Made by a program: the position numbers and the translations under genes
Shown here: positions 1 through 9,608 of the stretch, one piece after another
Layout: each line of letters starts with the position of its first letter
Numbering within the stretch: the stretch's first letter is position 1
The notes under the pieces: generated by a model
Seen by the model: only the letters and a program-made list of their open reading frames with translations
The model's database searches: none
What the model was told of the DNA's origin: nothing
DNA from: Kineosporia corallincola
Lineage (GTDB): Bacteria > Actinomycetota > Actinomycetes > Actinomycetales > Kineosporiaceae
DNA: 64,000 nt
Assembly: GCF_018499875.1 (NCBI RefSeq)
Contig: NZ_JAHBAY010000012.1
Coordinates: 186,001 to 250,000, forward strand
Direction: 5' to 3'

Positions 1-667
<667 letters not shown>

Positions 668-716
668 TTACGTCCCGGAGACACGCCCTGAAATTCTTCG
701 CCTGATTGGTCCCTGA

Positions 717-2042
717 TCAGCAGGATTTCGCGTTGTACAGCGCGTTCAGGCCGGCGGTCTCGGCCTTGGTCAGCGTGGTCGGCGAACCGGAGCCGGAGAT
801 CGGGTACATCAGCGCGGCCTTGCTGGTGACGTGGCCGAGGCCGAGCGAGTGCGAGATCTCGTGCACGATCAGGGCGCCGCGGCCGGGCGCGCCGTCGTAC
901 CGGCCGTAGCCGGCCTGGCCCACCCAGCGCGAGGCGGTGTTGAACCAGACGGTGCCCCGGGTGGCGTTGGTGCCGTTGCCGCTGGAGCCGCCCAGGCCGT
1001 CGGCGTCGGTCTCGCCGTCGGGGAAGTGCTCCTCCCCGGCCCAGCTGAGCCGGATGGTGCCCTTCGAGACCTTCTTGAACGTGATCCCGGTGGCCTTGCT
1101 GATCCGGTCGAAGCCGGAGGCGATGTCGGCGGCCATGCCCTTGGCCCGGGCCGGCTGGTTGTTGTTGTCGTACGACCAGGTGATGGTCTTGCAGCGGGCG
1201 AACGGGGCGTTCATCGGGGCCCAGCCGGCGGTGACCGAGGTGACCAGCTTGATCGTCTTCCCGCCGGACTTCACCGCGACGGTGTAGGCGCCCGCGCCGG
1301 CCTTGCCGGGCTTCCAGGTGAAGGCGGCCTTCTTCGTCTTCTTGCTGCCGAGCGACTTCACCGTCGTGCCGCCCCTGAGCACCTTGGCGGTGACGCCGGC
1401 CTTGGCGGTGGTGACCGACAGGGCGAGCGCGCGGTCGGCCTTCTTCTCGGCGACCGGGGCGATCCAGCGGTTCACCTTGTTCACGTGCACCGGCTGGCTG
1501 ACGGTCTTGTAGCCGATCCCGTAGACCGGGTAGCTGTTGGTGGTGGAGCAGCCCACCGCGTAGACCTTGAGCCTGCTCTTGCCGGCCTTGAGGTCGGTGA
1601 GCTTGATCGGCATGGTGTACGGCTTCTTCATGTCCTGCCGGGGCACGGACTGCTCGATGATGCCGCAGACCTTGCTGGATCCGGTGATCTTGACGCTGTA
1701 GGTGGCGCTCGCGGTCATCGTGGCCGGGCCGGAGATCTTCACCTTCACGGCGGCGGCGGAGTAGTCGGAGGCGCTGAGCCCGCCGGTGCCGGAGGCGGGG
1801 GTGAACGCGCCCTGCGGGGTGACCGTGCCGATCACCCCGGGATCACGGGTGGCGGCGGTCCTGCCGACCGCGCCGGCCGGGCCGGTCTGGGCGATCGCGA
1901 ACGGGATCGCGAGCAGGGCGCCCACGGCCAGGGTGGCGACGACTGTGACTCTGCGTGATGGTCTTCTGAGGCTGCGGGTCGGGCTCGGCAACTGCGGCTC
2001 TCGCTCTCTGAAGCGGCGGCGACGGATGCGGGGGCCCGTCAT
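717..2042 (-). CDS. Secreted matrixin-like zinc metalloprotease
   Basis: 441 aa. A basic N-terminus (about residues 1-31) is followed by a hydrophobic signal segment (VTVVATLAVGALLAIPFAIA), so the protein is probably exported. Near the C-terminus residues 394-404 read HEISHSLGLGH, the HExxHxxGxxH zinc motif of metzincins. ALMYP ten residues later is a good Met-turn. The middle (about 90-270) looks like beta-rich Ig/bacterial-surface-type repeats rather than protease. The catalytic domain is therefore about residues 280-441, which is matrixin-sized. The substrate is unknown. No immunity or partner gene is adjacent. Confidence 0.85.
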   Translation of the reverse strand: MTGPRIRRRRFREREPQLPSPTRSLRRPSRRVTVVATLAVGALLAIPFAIAQTGPAGAVGRTAATRDPGVIGTVTPQGAFTPASGTGGLSASDYSAAAVKVKISGPATMTASATYSVKITGSSKVCGIIEQSVPRQDMKKPYTMPIKLTDLKAGKSRLKVYAVGCSTTNSYPVYGIGYKTVSQPVHVNKVNRWIAPVAEKKADRALALSVTTAKAGVTAKVLRGGTTVKSLGSKKTKKAAFTWKPGKAGAGAYTVAVKSGGKTIKLVTSVTAGWAPMNAPFARCKTITWSYDNNNQPARAKGMAADIASGFDRISKATGITFKKVSKGTIRLSWAGEEHFPDGETDADGLGGSSGNGTNATRGTVWFNTASRWVGQAGYGRYDGAPGRGALIVHEISHSLGLGHVTSKAALMYPISGSGSPTTLTKAETAGLNALYNAKSC

Positions 2043-2113
2043 CTGCGGCTACGGGTATGGCTGTGCACCGGCTGTCAGCCGGTCGGGCCAGGTCAACCTA
2101 CCCGAGCGTCGGA

Positions 2114-2156
2114 GCGCAAAGTGGCCGTTCAGCCTAGTTGATCACGCACTTTGCGC
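2114..2156. terminator. Inverted repeat over the end of the Sir2 gene
   Basis: Perfect 10-bp arms GCGCAAAGTG and CACTTTGCGC with a 23-nt loop. The right arm lies inside the last codons of the Sir2 gene and the loop holds its stop codon. It could form a hairpin at the 3' end of the Sir2 transcript, but no U-tract follows, so a terminator role is only tentative. Confidence 0.4.
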
Positions 2157-3006
2157 GCACTCCGTGAGCGAGCCGGGGGACAATCTCCCCCAATGGGGCG
2201 TCCAGCCGGAGATCGCAGTACGCATCGCCACGGGTCTCGCCCTGATTGACGATCGCGACCGGAATGCCCAGTTCCTTGCGGGCGTGCAAGACGAACCGGA
2301 AGCCCGACATGACTTTCAGTGACGATCCGAGGATCAGCAGGGAGGCCGCCCGGTCGACCAGGCCGAAGCACTCGAGCACCCGCGGCCGGGGCACGGTCTC
2401 GCCGAAGAACACCACGTCCGGCTTGAGCTGCCCGCCGCAGAACCGGCACGGCACCATCACGAACCCGGCGAGTCTCTCCTCGGCCAGCTCCACGTCGCCG
2501 TCCGGGTTCACCGCGCCGCCCTCCTCGGTGAAGTGCGGGTTGGCCTCGCGCAGCGCGGTGTCCAGCTCGGCGCGGGAGGTGGGCCGGCCGCAGTCCAGGC
2601 AGATCACCCGGTCCAGCCCGCCGTGCAGCTCGATCACCCCGCTCGCCCCGCCGGCCTGGTGCAGGCCGTCGACGTTCTGCGTGATCACCCCTTCGAGCAG
2701 CCCCTGCCGCTGGAGGTCGGCGACCGCGCGGTGCGCCGCGTTCGGCCGGGCCTTCTCGATCTGCCGCCAGCCCAGATAGCTGCGTGCCCAGTAGCGGTGC
2801 CGGGCCGCCGCGTCGTTCATGAACTGCTGGTAGGTCATCGGGGTGTGCCGGCGCAGCGAGCCGGACGGGCCGCGGTAGTCGGGGATGCCGGAGTCGGTGC
2901 TGATGCCGGCGCCGCTGAGCACGGCCACCCGGCCCTTCCCCACCAGCTCGACCAGGGCCTCGAAGGCCTCGGCGGGGTGTGTCACAGGGGTCTCCACCCG
3001 GTCCAT
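2134..3006 (-). CDS. Sir2-family NAD-dependent protein deacylase
   Basis: 290 aa, a usual length for a bacterial sirtuin. It removes acyl groups from lysines using NAD+. The NAD-binding signature GAGIS-TDSGIPDYRG starts near residue 32. TQNVDGLH lies at about 109-116 and the catalytic histidine in IELHGG is His128. Two Cys pairs, CLDC and CRFC, form the structural zinc site. The ATG chosen (MDRVETPVTH) sits just before the conserved domain; the open frame extends much further upstream but antisense to the PHP gene, so that extension is discarded. It is divergent from the PHP gene with only 36 bp between the starts. Confidence 0.9.
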   Translation of the reverse strand: MDRVETPVTHPAEAFEALVELVGKGRVAVLSGAGISTDSGIPDYRGPSGSLRRHTPMTYQQFMNDAAARHRYWARSYLGWRQIEKARPNAAHRAVADLQRQGLLEGVITQNVDGLHQAGGASGVIELHGGLDRVICLDCGRPTSRAELDTALREANPHFTEEGGAVNPDGDVELAEERLAGFVMVPCRFCGGQLKPDVVFFGETVPRPRVLECFGLVDRAASLLILGSSLKVMSGFRFVLHARKELGIPVAIVNQGETRGDAYCDLRLDAPLGEIVPRLAHGVRAKCVIN

Positions 3007-3042
3007 TCTGCGCCGCGCGGTGCCGATGAGAGAATCGTGGTG

Positions 3043-3870
3043 ATGCTTCCTCCCGACAACCACGTGCACTCCCAGTTCAGCTGGGACACCCGCAGCAACG
3101 GCTCGATGGATCTGACCTGCGCGAAGGCGGTCGAACTCGGCCTTCCCGCGATCGCCTTCACCGAGCACGTCGACTTCACCGCCTGGGGCGAGGGCGACGT
3201 GCCGCCCTCGGCCGACACCTCCATCGTGTTCCGCGACCGGGTGCGGCCCTTCGACGTGGAGGGTTATCAGGCGTCCGTCGCCGAGTGCCGGGACAAGTAC
3301 CCGGACCTGCGCATCCTGACCGGCATCGAGACCGGTGAGCCGCACCTGTTCGCCGGCAGCGTGGCCGCGGTGCTGGCCTCCGGCACGTTCGACCGGGTGC
3401 TCGGTTCGCTGCACTCGATCGTGCACGAGGGCCGGGTGCTCTCCCCCGAGCGGGTGTTCACGCTCCGGCTGATGCCGCCCGAGGACCTGATGCGGCGCTA
3501 CTTCGAGAGCATGCTCGACCTGATCAAGGGCTCGGACGTGTTCCAGGTGCTGGCACACTGCGACTTCCCGCGCCGCTACTGGCCCGAGCGCGCCGCCCCC
3601 TACGACGAGGCGATGTTCGAGGAGGAGTACCGCGTGGTGTTCCGCGCGCTCGCCACCAGCGGCCGGGCGCTGGAGATCAACACCCGCAGCCCGCTGTGGT
3701 CGGTCGACCTGATGCGCTGGTGGTACGAGGAGGGCGGCGAGGCGGTGTCGTTCGGCAGCGACGCGCACGTGCCCTACCGGGTGGGGGCCCAGTTCGACCT
3801 GGCCGCCGACGTGGTCGAGGCCGCGGGCTTCCGGCCCGGGCGGGACCGCTTCGACTTCTGGCGGCGCTGA
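3043..3870 (+). CDS. PHP-domain phosphoesterase (histidinol-phosphatase-like)
   Basis: 275 aa. The N-terminus DNHVHSQFSWD carries the first PHP metal-binding HxH motif. FTEHVDF, the GIETGEPH segment, HCDFPRRYWP and FGSDAHVPYRVG near the C-terminus supply the remaining His/Asp/Glu ligands. Single-domain proteins like this are often annotated as HisK-type histidinol-phosphate phosphatase, but no his genes are nearby, so the substrate is open. The ATG is preceded in frame by two GTG codons at 3037 and 3040 that could serve instead. Confidence 0.82.
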   Translation: MLPPDNHVHSQFSWDTRSNGSMDLTCAKAVELGLPAIAFTEHVDFTAWGEGDVPPSADTSIVFRDRVRPFDVEGYQASVAECRDKYPDLRILTGIETGEPHLFAGSVAAVLASGTFDRVLGSLHSIVHEGRVLSPERVFTLRLMPPEDLMRRYFESMLDLIKGSDVFQVLAHCDFPRRYWPERAAPYDEAMFEEEYRVVFRALATSGRALEINTRSPLWSVDLMRWWYEEGGEAVSFGSDAHVPYRVGAQFDLAADVVEAAGFRPGRDRFDFWRR

Positions 3871-3875
3871 GAATA

Positions 3876-3916
3876 GTGGACGACGACGGGCTTTCGCGCA
3901 GCTCACCGTCGTCCAC
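3876..3916. terminator. Hairpin between converging PHP and methyltransferase genes
   Basis: GTGGACGACG pairs with CGTCGTCCAC (10 bp) around a 21-nt loop. It lies in the short gap between two converging genes, so a two-way terminator is likely. Its arm sequence recurs in a much stronger hairpin at 58093-58131. Confidence 0.55.
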
Positions 3917-3921
3917 CAGTT

Positions 3922-4965
3922 TCAGCGCTTCTGCTTCTGGCGTTCCAGCTCGGTCAGGTCGGCGGTGCGGGCCCCCGGGATGGTGACCGTGGACACCGGC
4001 TGCGCCCGCAGGAAAGCGCTGGTGGCGACCACCCCGACCAGATCGAACCGGGTCTCCCCGGTGAGGTGGTTGTCGGTGGCGTCCTGCACACCCGGCCAGT
4101 TGCGGTCGCCGTAGTCGTCGAGCACCACGATTCCGCCCGGCGCGGCGACCTTCTCGGCGAACCGCAGGTCGTTGGCGACACCGGTGGCCGAGTGGTCGCC
4201 GTCGATCACGATGACGCCGTACTGCCGGTCGCTGACAGCGGCCTGCACCTGCGGGTCCTCGGAGAAACCCTTCACCAGGCGCATCCGCTTCGGGTCGACA
4301 CCGGCCAGCGAAAGGTTCTCGCGCACCACGGTTTCGGTGACCGGCGAACCGGAGGTGTCGGCCTTCAGCTCGGTCACCTGGAGCTGCACGTCGGCGAGCG
4401 GGTCGATGATGGTGAGCTGGTAGTTCAGGCCGATCCGGCTGATCTGCCGGGCCATACCGCCGGAGAAGAGGCCGAAAAGTGTTCCGATCTCCAGGATCTC
4501 GCCGTTCGGCGGGCTGAGCAGCGGCGTGGTGGCGAGCTTGCCGAGGATGTTCGGGGCGCCACCGGCGAGCCGGCCGACGCCGCGCAGCTCGAGTTCGAAC
4601 AGGGTGCGGTAGGCCTGTACGACGCGCCCGTAGGCGTCGGGGGCGCTGGACGCCCGGGCCACCTGGGCGGCGAGTTCCCGCAGGCGTTCCTCGCTGATCA
4701 GGCGGGTGCTGCGGCGCCCCTGGGAACCGAGGAGCAGGTCCACGGCGTAGCCGGGGGCGCGCACCTGGTTGCGCATCTTCTCCAGTTCGGTGCGCAGCTG
4801 GAGTACCTCGGTGCGCAGGTCGAAGACCTCGGTGCTCTCGTTGAGCACCTGCCGCGCGCGTTTGCGGGCGAGTCGCTCGATCCGCCGGTCGAGCACGGTG
4901 AGCACGGGCTGGAGGGCCCGGGCGGTGGTGTGATGTGCCCATCTCTGCGCCATGACCCCATGCAA
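3922..4965 (-). CDS. Class I SAM-dependent methyltransferase with coiled N-terminus
   Basis: 347 aa. Residues about 25-65 are charged and heptad-like (RRIERLARKRARQVL, then LRTEVLQLRTELEKMRNQV), probably a coiled coil. The Rossmann methyltransferase part starts with EILEIGTLFGLFSGG near 156 (SAM-binding motif I). It continues with LTIIDP, VIVIDGDHSATG and GGIVVLDDYGD, the pattern of the Methyltransf_24 group often found with glycan or natural-product modification. The acceptor substrate cannot be told. A second Met at residue 5 (MAQRW) is an equally good start. Confidence 0.72.
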   Translation of the reverse strand: MHGVMAQRWAHHTTARALQPVLTVLDRRIERLARKRARQVLNESTEVFDLRTEVLQLRTELEKMRNQVRAPGYAVDLLLGSQGRRSTRLISEERLRELAAQVARASSAPDAYGRVVQAYRTLFELELRGVGRLAGGAPNILGKLATTPLLSPPNGEILEIGTLFGLFSGGMARQISRIGLNYQLTIIDPLADVQLQVTELKADTSGSPVTETVVRENLSLAGVDPKRMRLVKGFSEDPQVQAAVSDRQYGVIVIDGDHSATGVANDLRFAEKVAAPGGIVVLDDYGDRNWPGVQDATDNHLTGETRFDLVGVVATSAFLRAQPVSTVTIPGARTADLTELERQKQKR

Positions 4966-5018
4966 TCAGACGATCACACTCAGCTCCTAACGACACGGGC
5001 GGTCATCGTCCGAAAATC

Positions 5019-5054
5019 GCGGGCGGCGCCCCCTCTTCAGGGGACGCCGCCCGC
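5019..5054 (-). terminator. Rho-independent terminator of the sedolisin gene
   Basis: GCGGGCGGCGCCCC and GGGACGCCGCCCGC form a 14-bp stem (one G-U) with an 8-nt loop. On the minus strand it is followed by ATTTTCG. It lies just past the stop codon of the S53 protease gene. Confidence 0.85.
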
Positions 5055-5060
5055 TGCCGG

Positions 5061-7043
5061 TCAGGAGAGTTTCTTCAGGAACGCCTTGCCGGACGGTGAG
5101 CCGATACCGGTGATGTCGTCGTACCCGGTCCGGGTGCGCAGGATGGTGCCGACGGTCACGTCGATACTGCGCAGGGTGAAGCTGGTGCCGTCGGTGGCGT
5201 CGACGCCGTTGACGTAGTCGTTGCGCACCACGCCCAGGCCGCCCTTCGGCTTCGGGTCGTACAGGGCGCCGGAGCCGTACAGCTTGTAGAGGGCGGGGTT
5301 GGCGAAGCCGTGAGGCCGGCCGGCGGCCTGGTCGGCGAGCGCCATGATCCCGGCGAACAGAGGGCTGGCGAGCGAGGTTCCGCCGATCCGGTACTCGCCG
5401 TACCTGACCGTGCCGTCCGGGAAGGTCTGGGTCTGGCCGACCAGCATGCCGGTGTTGGGGTCGCCGAGGGCGGAGACGTCGGGGACGACGCGGGCGGGTC
5501 GGGTGGAGTAGCGGGTGGCCAGGGACCGGGGGACGACGCCTTTCTGGTACTTGGGCTGGGCGTAGACGCGGCTGGTGCCGCCGCCGGCGCCGTAGAGGTA
5601 GTCGCCGGGCGGGGCCGGGTCCCAGCTGGTGCCGTCGGCGCTGAGGGCGGAACGGCCTGTGCTCCAGCCGGTTTCCCAGATGCGGGTGTCGTTCTTGGCG
5701 ACGGCGAGGGAGGTGCCGCCGACGGCGGTGACGTAGGGGCTGTTGGCGGGGGCCTGGGCGGTGGGGGTGCCGGCGTTGCCGGAGGCGCCGTCGCCGGAGT
5801 CGCCGGAGGAGAAGTAGAAGCCGATGCCGGTGACCGCGGCCTGCTGGAAGACGGCCTGGTAGACCTGGTCGAGGAGGTCGGAGCCGTTGCTCTCGTCGCT
5901 GCCGCCCCAGGAGTTGGTGACGATGTCGGCGAGGTGGCCGGAGACGACCTTGATCAGGGTCTTGGCGAAGTCGGCGTTGTCGCACGACGGGGAGGCGACG
6001 TATGTGATGTTCGCGCCGGGGGCGGTGGCGTGGACGGCCTCGATGTCGAGGGTCTGCTCGCCGTACCAGCCCTGTTCGCCGCACTGGTCGCCGTTGACGG
6101 CGTCGTCATAGCCGTAGCGGTAGGAGCTGGGCAGGACCTCGGTGTACTGCCGGGCGCCGAGGGCTTTCTGGCCGTGGCGGGTGGCGTAGGTGTTCGCGTC
6201 GGCGCGGGCGGTGGGTGAGGCGTAGGCGTCGGTGATGGCGACGGTGACGCCCTTGCCGTTGTTGCCCCGGTCGATGGCGCCGGTGATGCCGTAGGCGCCC
6301 TGGAGCTGGTCGGGTTCGTAGCCGCAGGGGGCGTAGGGCTGCTTCTTGCCGTAGGCCGAGGGCAGGGTGGTCGCCGTCTTCTGGCCGTAGTAGGTGGAGC
6401 AGGGCCCGGCGTTGACGAAGGCGTCGGAGGGCGGGGCGCTGCCGGTGCTGGCGGGGGTCATCAGCTGGGAGACGCTGGCCAGGCCGGACACGCCGAGCAC
6501 GACGTCGTCGAGGGCGGAGGGCACGGTCGGCGTGGACGAGGCGGCCCGGAAGGTCGTCTTCTTCTGCCGGTAGTTCTTGAGGGTGGTGCTGAAGGCCTTC
6601 TGCACCTTCGAGACCGGGCCGCGGGCCTCGACGTAGGCCGAGTTGCCCGCGACGCCGGTGACGGTGAGGCCGCTGTCGGTGAGGAAGTCCCTGACCGCGG
6701 CGACCGAGGCCCGGGTGGGGGCGAAGCGGGCGCTGAACTGGGCGGCGGTGAGGTACTGGCCGTAGTTCGCGCTCGCCGGGTCGCTGAGCCGGTCGATCAG
6801 CCGGGTCAGCCCGGCCTGGTCACGGTTTCGCAGGTAGACCGTGACCGGGACGGAGTCGTCGGCGTCGGGGGTGCCGGTGACCGAGGCTCCGGTCAGGGCG
6901 GGCTGGGCGTTGTCGACCGGCACCCGGGGCGGGCCGGCGGCGAGCGCCGGCGCGGCCCCGAGGCCGACCAGGGTGAGGGTGGCTGCGGCCAGTACGGCAA
7001 CGGCCCGACCGGGTTGACCCGGTCGACCGGATGATGAACGCAC
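5061..7043 (-). CDS. Secreted S53 (sedolisin/kumamolisin-type) serine-carboxyl peptidase
   Basis: 660 aa. A signal peptide is seen in the first 36 residues (VLAAATLTLVGLGAAPALA). An activation propeptide follows: the YLTAAQFSARFAPT segment is typical of pro-kumamolisin. The catalytic Glu and Asp lie in GEQTLDIEA near residue 330, the oxyanion-region SWGGSDE is near 385, and the catalytic Ser is in GGTSLASP near 552. The end, YDDITGIGSPSG, is the usual calcium-binding site. S53 enzymes act outside the cell, usually at acid pH. The gene is followed by a strong terminator and appears monocistronic. Confidence 0.93.
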   Translation of the reverse strand: MRSSSGRPGQPGRAVAVLAAATLTLVGLGAAPALAAGPPRVPVDNAQPALTGASVTGTPDADDSVPVTVYLRNRDQAGLTRLIDRLSDPASANYGQYLTAAQFSARFAPTRASVAAVRDFLTDSGLTVTGVAGNSAYVEARGPVSKVQKAFSTTLKNYRQKKTTFRAASSTPTVPSALDDVVLGVSGLASVSQLMTPASTGSAPPSDAFVNAGPCSTYYGQKTATTLPSAYGKKQPYAPCGYEPDQLQGAYGITGAIDRGNNGKGVTVAITDAYASPTARADANTYATRHGQKALGARQYTEVLPSSYRYGYDDAVNGDQCGEQGWYGEQTLDIEAVHATAPGANITYVASPSCDNADFAKTLIKVVSGHLADIVTNSWGGSDESNGSDLLDQVYQAVFQQAAVTGIGFYFSSGDSGDGASGNAGTPTAQAPANSPYVTAVGGTSLAVAKNDTRIWETGWSTGRSALSADGTSWDPAPPGDYLYGAGGGTSRVYAQPKYQKGVVPRSLATRYSTRPARVVPDVSALGDPNTGMLVGQTQTFPDGTVRYGEYRIGGTSLASPLFAGIMALADQAAGRPHGFANPALYKLYGSGALYDPKPKGGLGVVRNDYVNGVDATDGTSFTLRSIDVTVGTILRTRTGYDDITGIGSPSGKAFLKKLS

Positions 7044-7146
7044 GCGCGGTGTCCTTCCGCCGGAAAGCTGAAGAATGGGACATTGCGTACAGCGTCATCA
7101 TCAGGCCACAGGTTGGTTGCCTACCGCAACACTTGGCCGGGGCTTT

Positions 7147-7653
7147 CTAGACGGCCTGCTCGGCCACGTGCCCGCCGGCCAGGATCGGAGGCTGCGTCGA
7201 CCACGGGAAGTTGATCCAGCGGTCGGTCTCCTTCCAGGAGTAGTCGGGCTGCACGATGGTGCGGGGCTTGGTGTAGAGCACGGCCGAGCGCACCTCGTCG
7301 GGGTGGTGGCCGCGCAGCAGGTCGAGCACCAGGTCGAGGGTGCGGCCGGAGTCGGCCACGTCGTCCACCACGAGCAGCCGCTTGCCCACGATGGCGGCGG
7401 TGTCGAGCAGGGGCTCCAGCAGCACCGGGTCGGGCAGGGTCTCCTCGATGTCGCTGTAGAACTCGACGTTCAGGGTGCCGGCCGCCTTCACCCCGAGGGC
7501 GTACGAGATCGCCCCCGCCGGCAACAGGCCGCCTCGGGCCACCGCGATGACCATGTCGGGCTGGAATCCGCTGTCGGCGACTGCCTGGGCCAGATCACGA
7601 CTGGCCTCGCCGAACAGGTCCCAGGTGAGGATCTCGCGTTCCGGGCTGCTCAT
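7147..7653 (-). CDS. Type I phosphoribosyltransferase (purine/xanthine type)
   Basis: 168 aa. The PRPP-binding loop LLVVDDVADSGRTL is clear near residues 92-106. The early VARGGLLPAG turn is typical of PRTases that act on 6-oxopurines such as Gpt or Hpt-like enzymes. The motif is complete, so the protein should be active. The exact base cannot be fixed from sequence. It is co-directional with dinB, 26 bp downstream of that gene's stop codon. Confidence 0.8.
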   Translation of the reverse strand: MSSPEREILTWDLFGEASRDLAQAVADSGFQPDMVIAVARGGLLPAGAISYALGVKAAGTLNVEFYSDIEETLPDPVLLEPLLDTAAIVGKRLLVVDDVADSGRTLDLVLDLLRGHHPDEVRSAVLYTKPRTIVQPDYSWKETDRWINFPWSTQPPILAGGHVAEQAV

Positions 7654-7679
7654 CCCGACAATCTACTGGCTGCGGGCCG

Positions 7680-9074
7680 TCACCAGGTGGGGGCCTCGGC
7701 CGGGGCGAGGTCGGGGTCGTCGGTGCGGAAGGTGCGGACCGGGCCCGGGCCGGTGTGCGGCCCTTCGAACCGGACCGTGACCCGGCCCAGCCCGGCGCCC
7801 TGTACCCAGCCCGGCCCGCGTTCGGCGTGCTGCACGTCCTGACCCGGGCGCCAGTCGTGCGGGGTGCCGGGGGCGGTGCCGTCGGTGTCGCGCAGCTCGG
7901 CGGTCCAGCCGAAGCCGGTGGCGGTGTCGTCGGGTGTCTGGCCGGCGGTCCGGTCGGTGGTCTGGTCGGGTAGTCGCTCGTCGGGGTCGTCGCCGAGTTC
8001 GGCGAGAAGGTCGGACAGCAGGTCGGTCTGGGCGAAGTCGGTGAGGCCGGCCACGCCGACGCCGAGCAGCCGGATGCCGTCGCTGACCTCGACCGCGTCG
8101 AGGAGCTGGCGGATGCAGGACATGATCTTGTTCAGCGAGTCGGTGGGCTGGTCGAGGGTGAACGACCGGGTGATGGTGCTGAAGTCGTAGCTGCGCACCT
8201 TGATCGTGATGGTGCGGGCGCACAGGCCGTCCTTGGTGATCCGGCCGACCACCCGGCCGGCCATCCGGCGGGCGTGGTCCATCAGCTCGCGCCGGTCGGT
8301 GAGGTCGCTGGCGAAGGTCTCCTCGGCCGACACCGACTTGGCGTCGCGCTCGGGCTCCAGCTCGCGGTTGTCGATGCCCAGCGAGTGCTGGTGCACGGCG
8401 GTGCCGTGGGACTGGCCGAGGATGCCGACGATCTCGCGCTCGGTGGCCGCCGCCACCTCGCCGACGGTGTGCATGCCGTATTTGTGCAGGCGTTCCTGGG
8501 TGGCCGGCCCGATGCCGGGCAGCCGGCGCACCGGCAGCGGGGCCAGCACCTCGCGCTCGGTGCCGGGGGCGACCACGGTGAGACCGTCGGGCTTGTTCAG
8601 GTCGGAACCGATCTTGGCGACCAGCTTGCTGGTGCCGACACCGATGGACGCGGTGAGCCCGGTGGTCTCGTGGATGCGGTGGCGGACCTGCTCGGCCAGC
8701 TCGGTGACGGCGGGCACGTCGATGCCGGGCCGGGTGGGCGTGAGATCGACGTAGGCCTCGTCGACCGACATCTGCTCGATCACCGGTGACACCTCGGCCA
8801 GCAGGCCCATGACCACCCGGGACGCGGCCCGGTAGGCCTGGAAGCGGGGTGTGAGATAGGCGGCATTGGGGCAGCGACGGCGGGCCTCGACGATCGACAT
8901 GGCCGAGCCCACGCCGAACCGCCGGGCCTCGTAGGAGGCCGTGGCCACCACCCCGCGGCGACCGGTACCGCCCACGATGACCGGTTTACCCCGCAGCGAG
9001 GGCTTGTGCAGCTGCTCGACCGCGGAGAAGAACGCGTCGAGATCCAGGTGCAGGATCACCGGGCGGGTTCTCAT
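7680..9074 (-). CDS. dinB: DNA polymerase IV (Y-family translesion polymerase)
   Basis: 464 aa. It copies past damaged template bases. The palm starts with ILHLDLDAFFSAVEQ (metal-binding Asp residues). The SVDEAYVDLT catalytic Asp-Glu pair, the GIGTS-type SIGVGTSKLVAKIGSDLNKPDG stretch, the LPGIGPAT helix-hairpin-helix and the little-finger domain (AEETFASDLTDR) follow. The tail of about 90 residues, rich in Pro/Thr/Asp, is beyond the usual core and probably disordered. The ATG here has an AGGAA ribosome site; a TTG ten codons upstream is less likely. Confidence 0.93.
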   Translation of the reverse strand: MRTRPVILHLDLDAFFSAVEQLHKPSLRGKPVIVGGTGRRGVVATASYEARRFGVGSAMSIVEARRRCPNAAYLTPRFQAYRAASRVVMGLLAEVSPVIEQMSVDEAYVDLTPTRPGIDVPAVTELAEQVRHRIHETTGLTASIGVGTSKLVAKIGSDLNKPDGLTVVAPGTEREVLAPLPVRRLPGIGPATQERLHKYGMHTVGEVAAATEREIVGILGQSHGTAVHQHSLGIDNRELEPERDAKSVSAEETFASDLTDRRELMDHARRMAGRVVGRITKDGLCARTITIKVRSYDFSTITRSFTLDQPTDSLNKIMSCIRQLLDAVEVSDGIRLLGVGVAGLTDFAQTDLLSDLLAELGDDPDERLPDQTTDRTAGQTPDDTATGFGWTAELRDTDGTAPGTPHDWRPGQDVQHAERGPGWVQGAGLGRVTVRFEGPHTGPGPVRTFRTDDPDLAPAEAPTW

Positions 9075-9137
9075 GGTTCCTGTTCTACCGGGCGGGTACG
9101 ACAATCTCGGCCCGTCCGCCCGGATAGAGTTTGACGC

Positions 9138-9608
9138 ATGTCAGGCTCGGACATTCCGGACCTCTCCCCCGAGGGCTCCCCCAGGCGTCTCGTCATGCTG
9201 GTGGGTGTCGACGGGTCGGAGAGCTCGCTGCGTGCCCGCGCCTACGCCGTGGGCCTGGCCCGGCGTTCCGAGGCCTATCTGATCATGGTCTACGTGCGGC
9301 AGCTCAGCACCATGACGGCGTTCGCCCCCGGGCCGGGCACGGCCGCGATCGAGGAGGCCGGCGACGAGGTGGCGGCCGAGTTGCGCCGCGAGATGACGCT
9401 GCTGGCCGAGGAGCCCGGGCCGCCGCTCGACGCCGAGCTGATCGAGTGCACCGGCAGCCCGTTCCAGGCCCTCAACCAGATCGCCGCCGAGCGCCGCGCC
9501 GACGCCATCATCGTCGGCGCCTCCAAGCAGGCCGGGCACCGGTTCGTCGGGTCACTGGCCGTGCACCTGGTGCGCAACGCCGCCTGCCCGGTCACCGTCG
9601 TTCCCTGA
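9138..9608 (+). CDS. Universal stress protein (UspA family)
   Basis: 156 aa, a single Usp domain. VGVDGSESSLRA near the start is the usual nucleotide-side strand. VGASKQAGHRFVGSLAVHLVRNAACPVTVV is the C-terminal signature, though the second glycine of the ATP-binding GxxG pattern is a Lys here, so ATP binding is doubtful. Its 3' end overlaps the end of the converging mftD-like gene by 17 bp. Confidence 0.85.
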   Translation: MSGSDIPDLSPEGSPRRLVMLVGVDGSESSLRARAYAVGLARRSEAYLIMVYVRQLSTMTAFAPGPGTAAIEEAGDEVAAELRREMTLLAEEPGPPLDAELIECTGSPFQALNQIAAERRADAIIVGASKQAGHRFVGSLAVHLVRNAACPVTVVP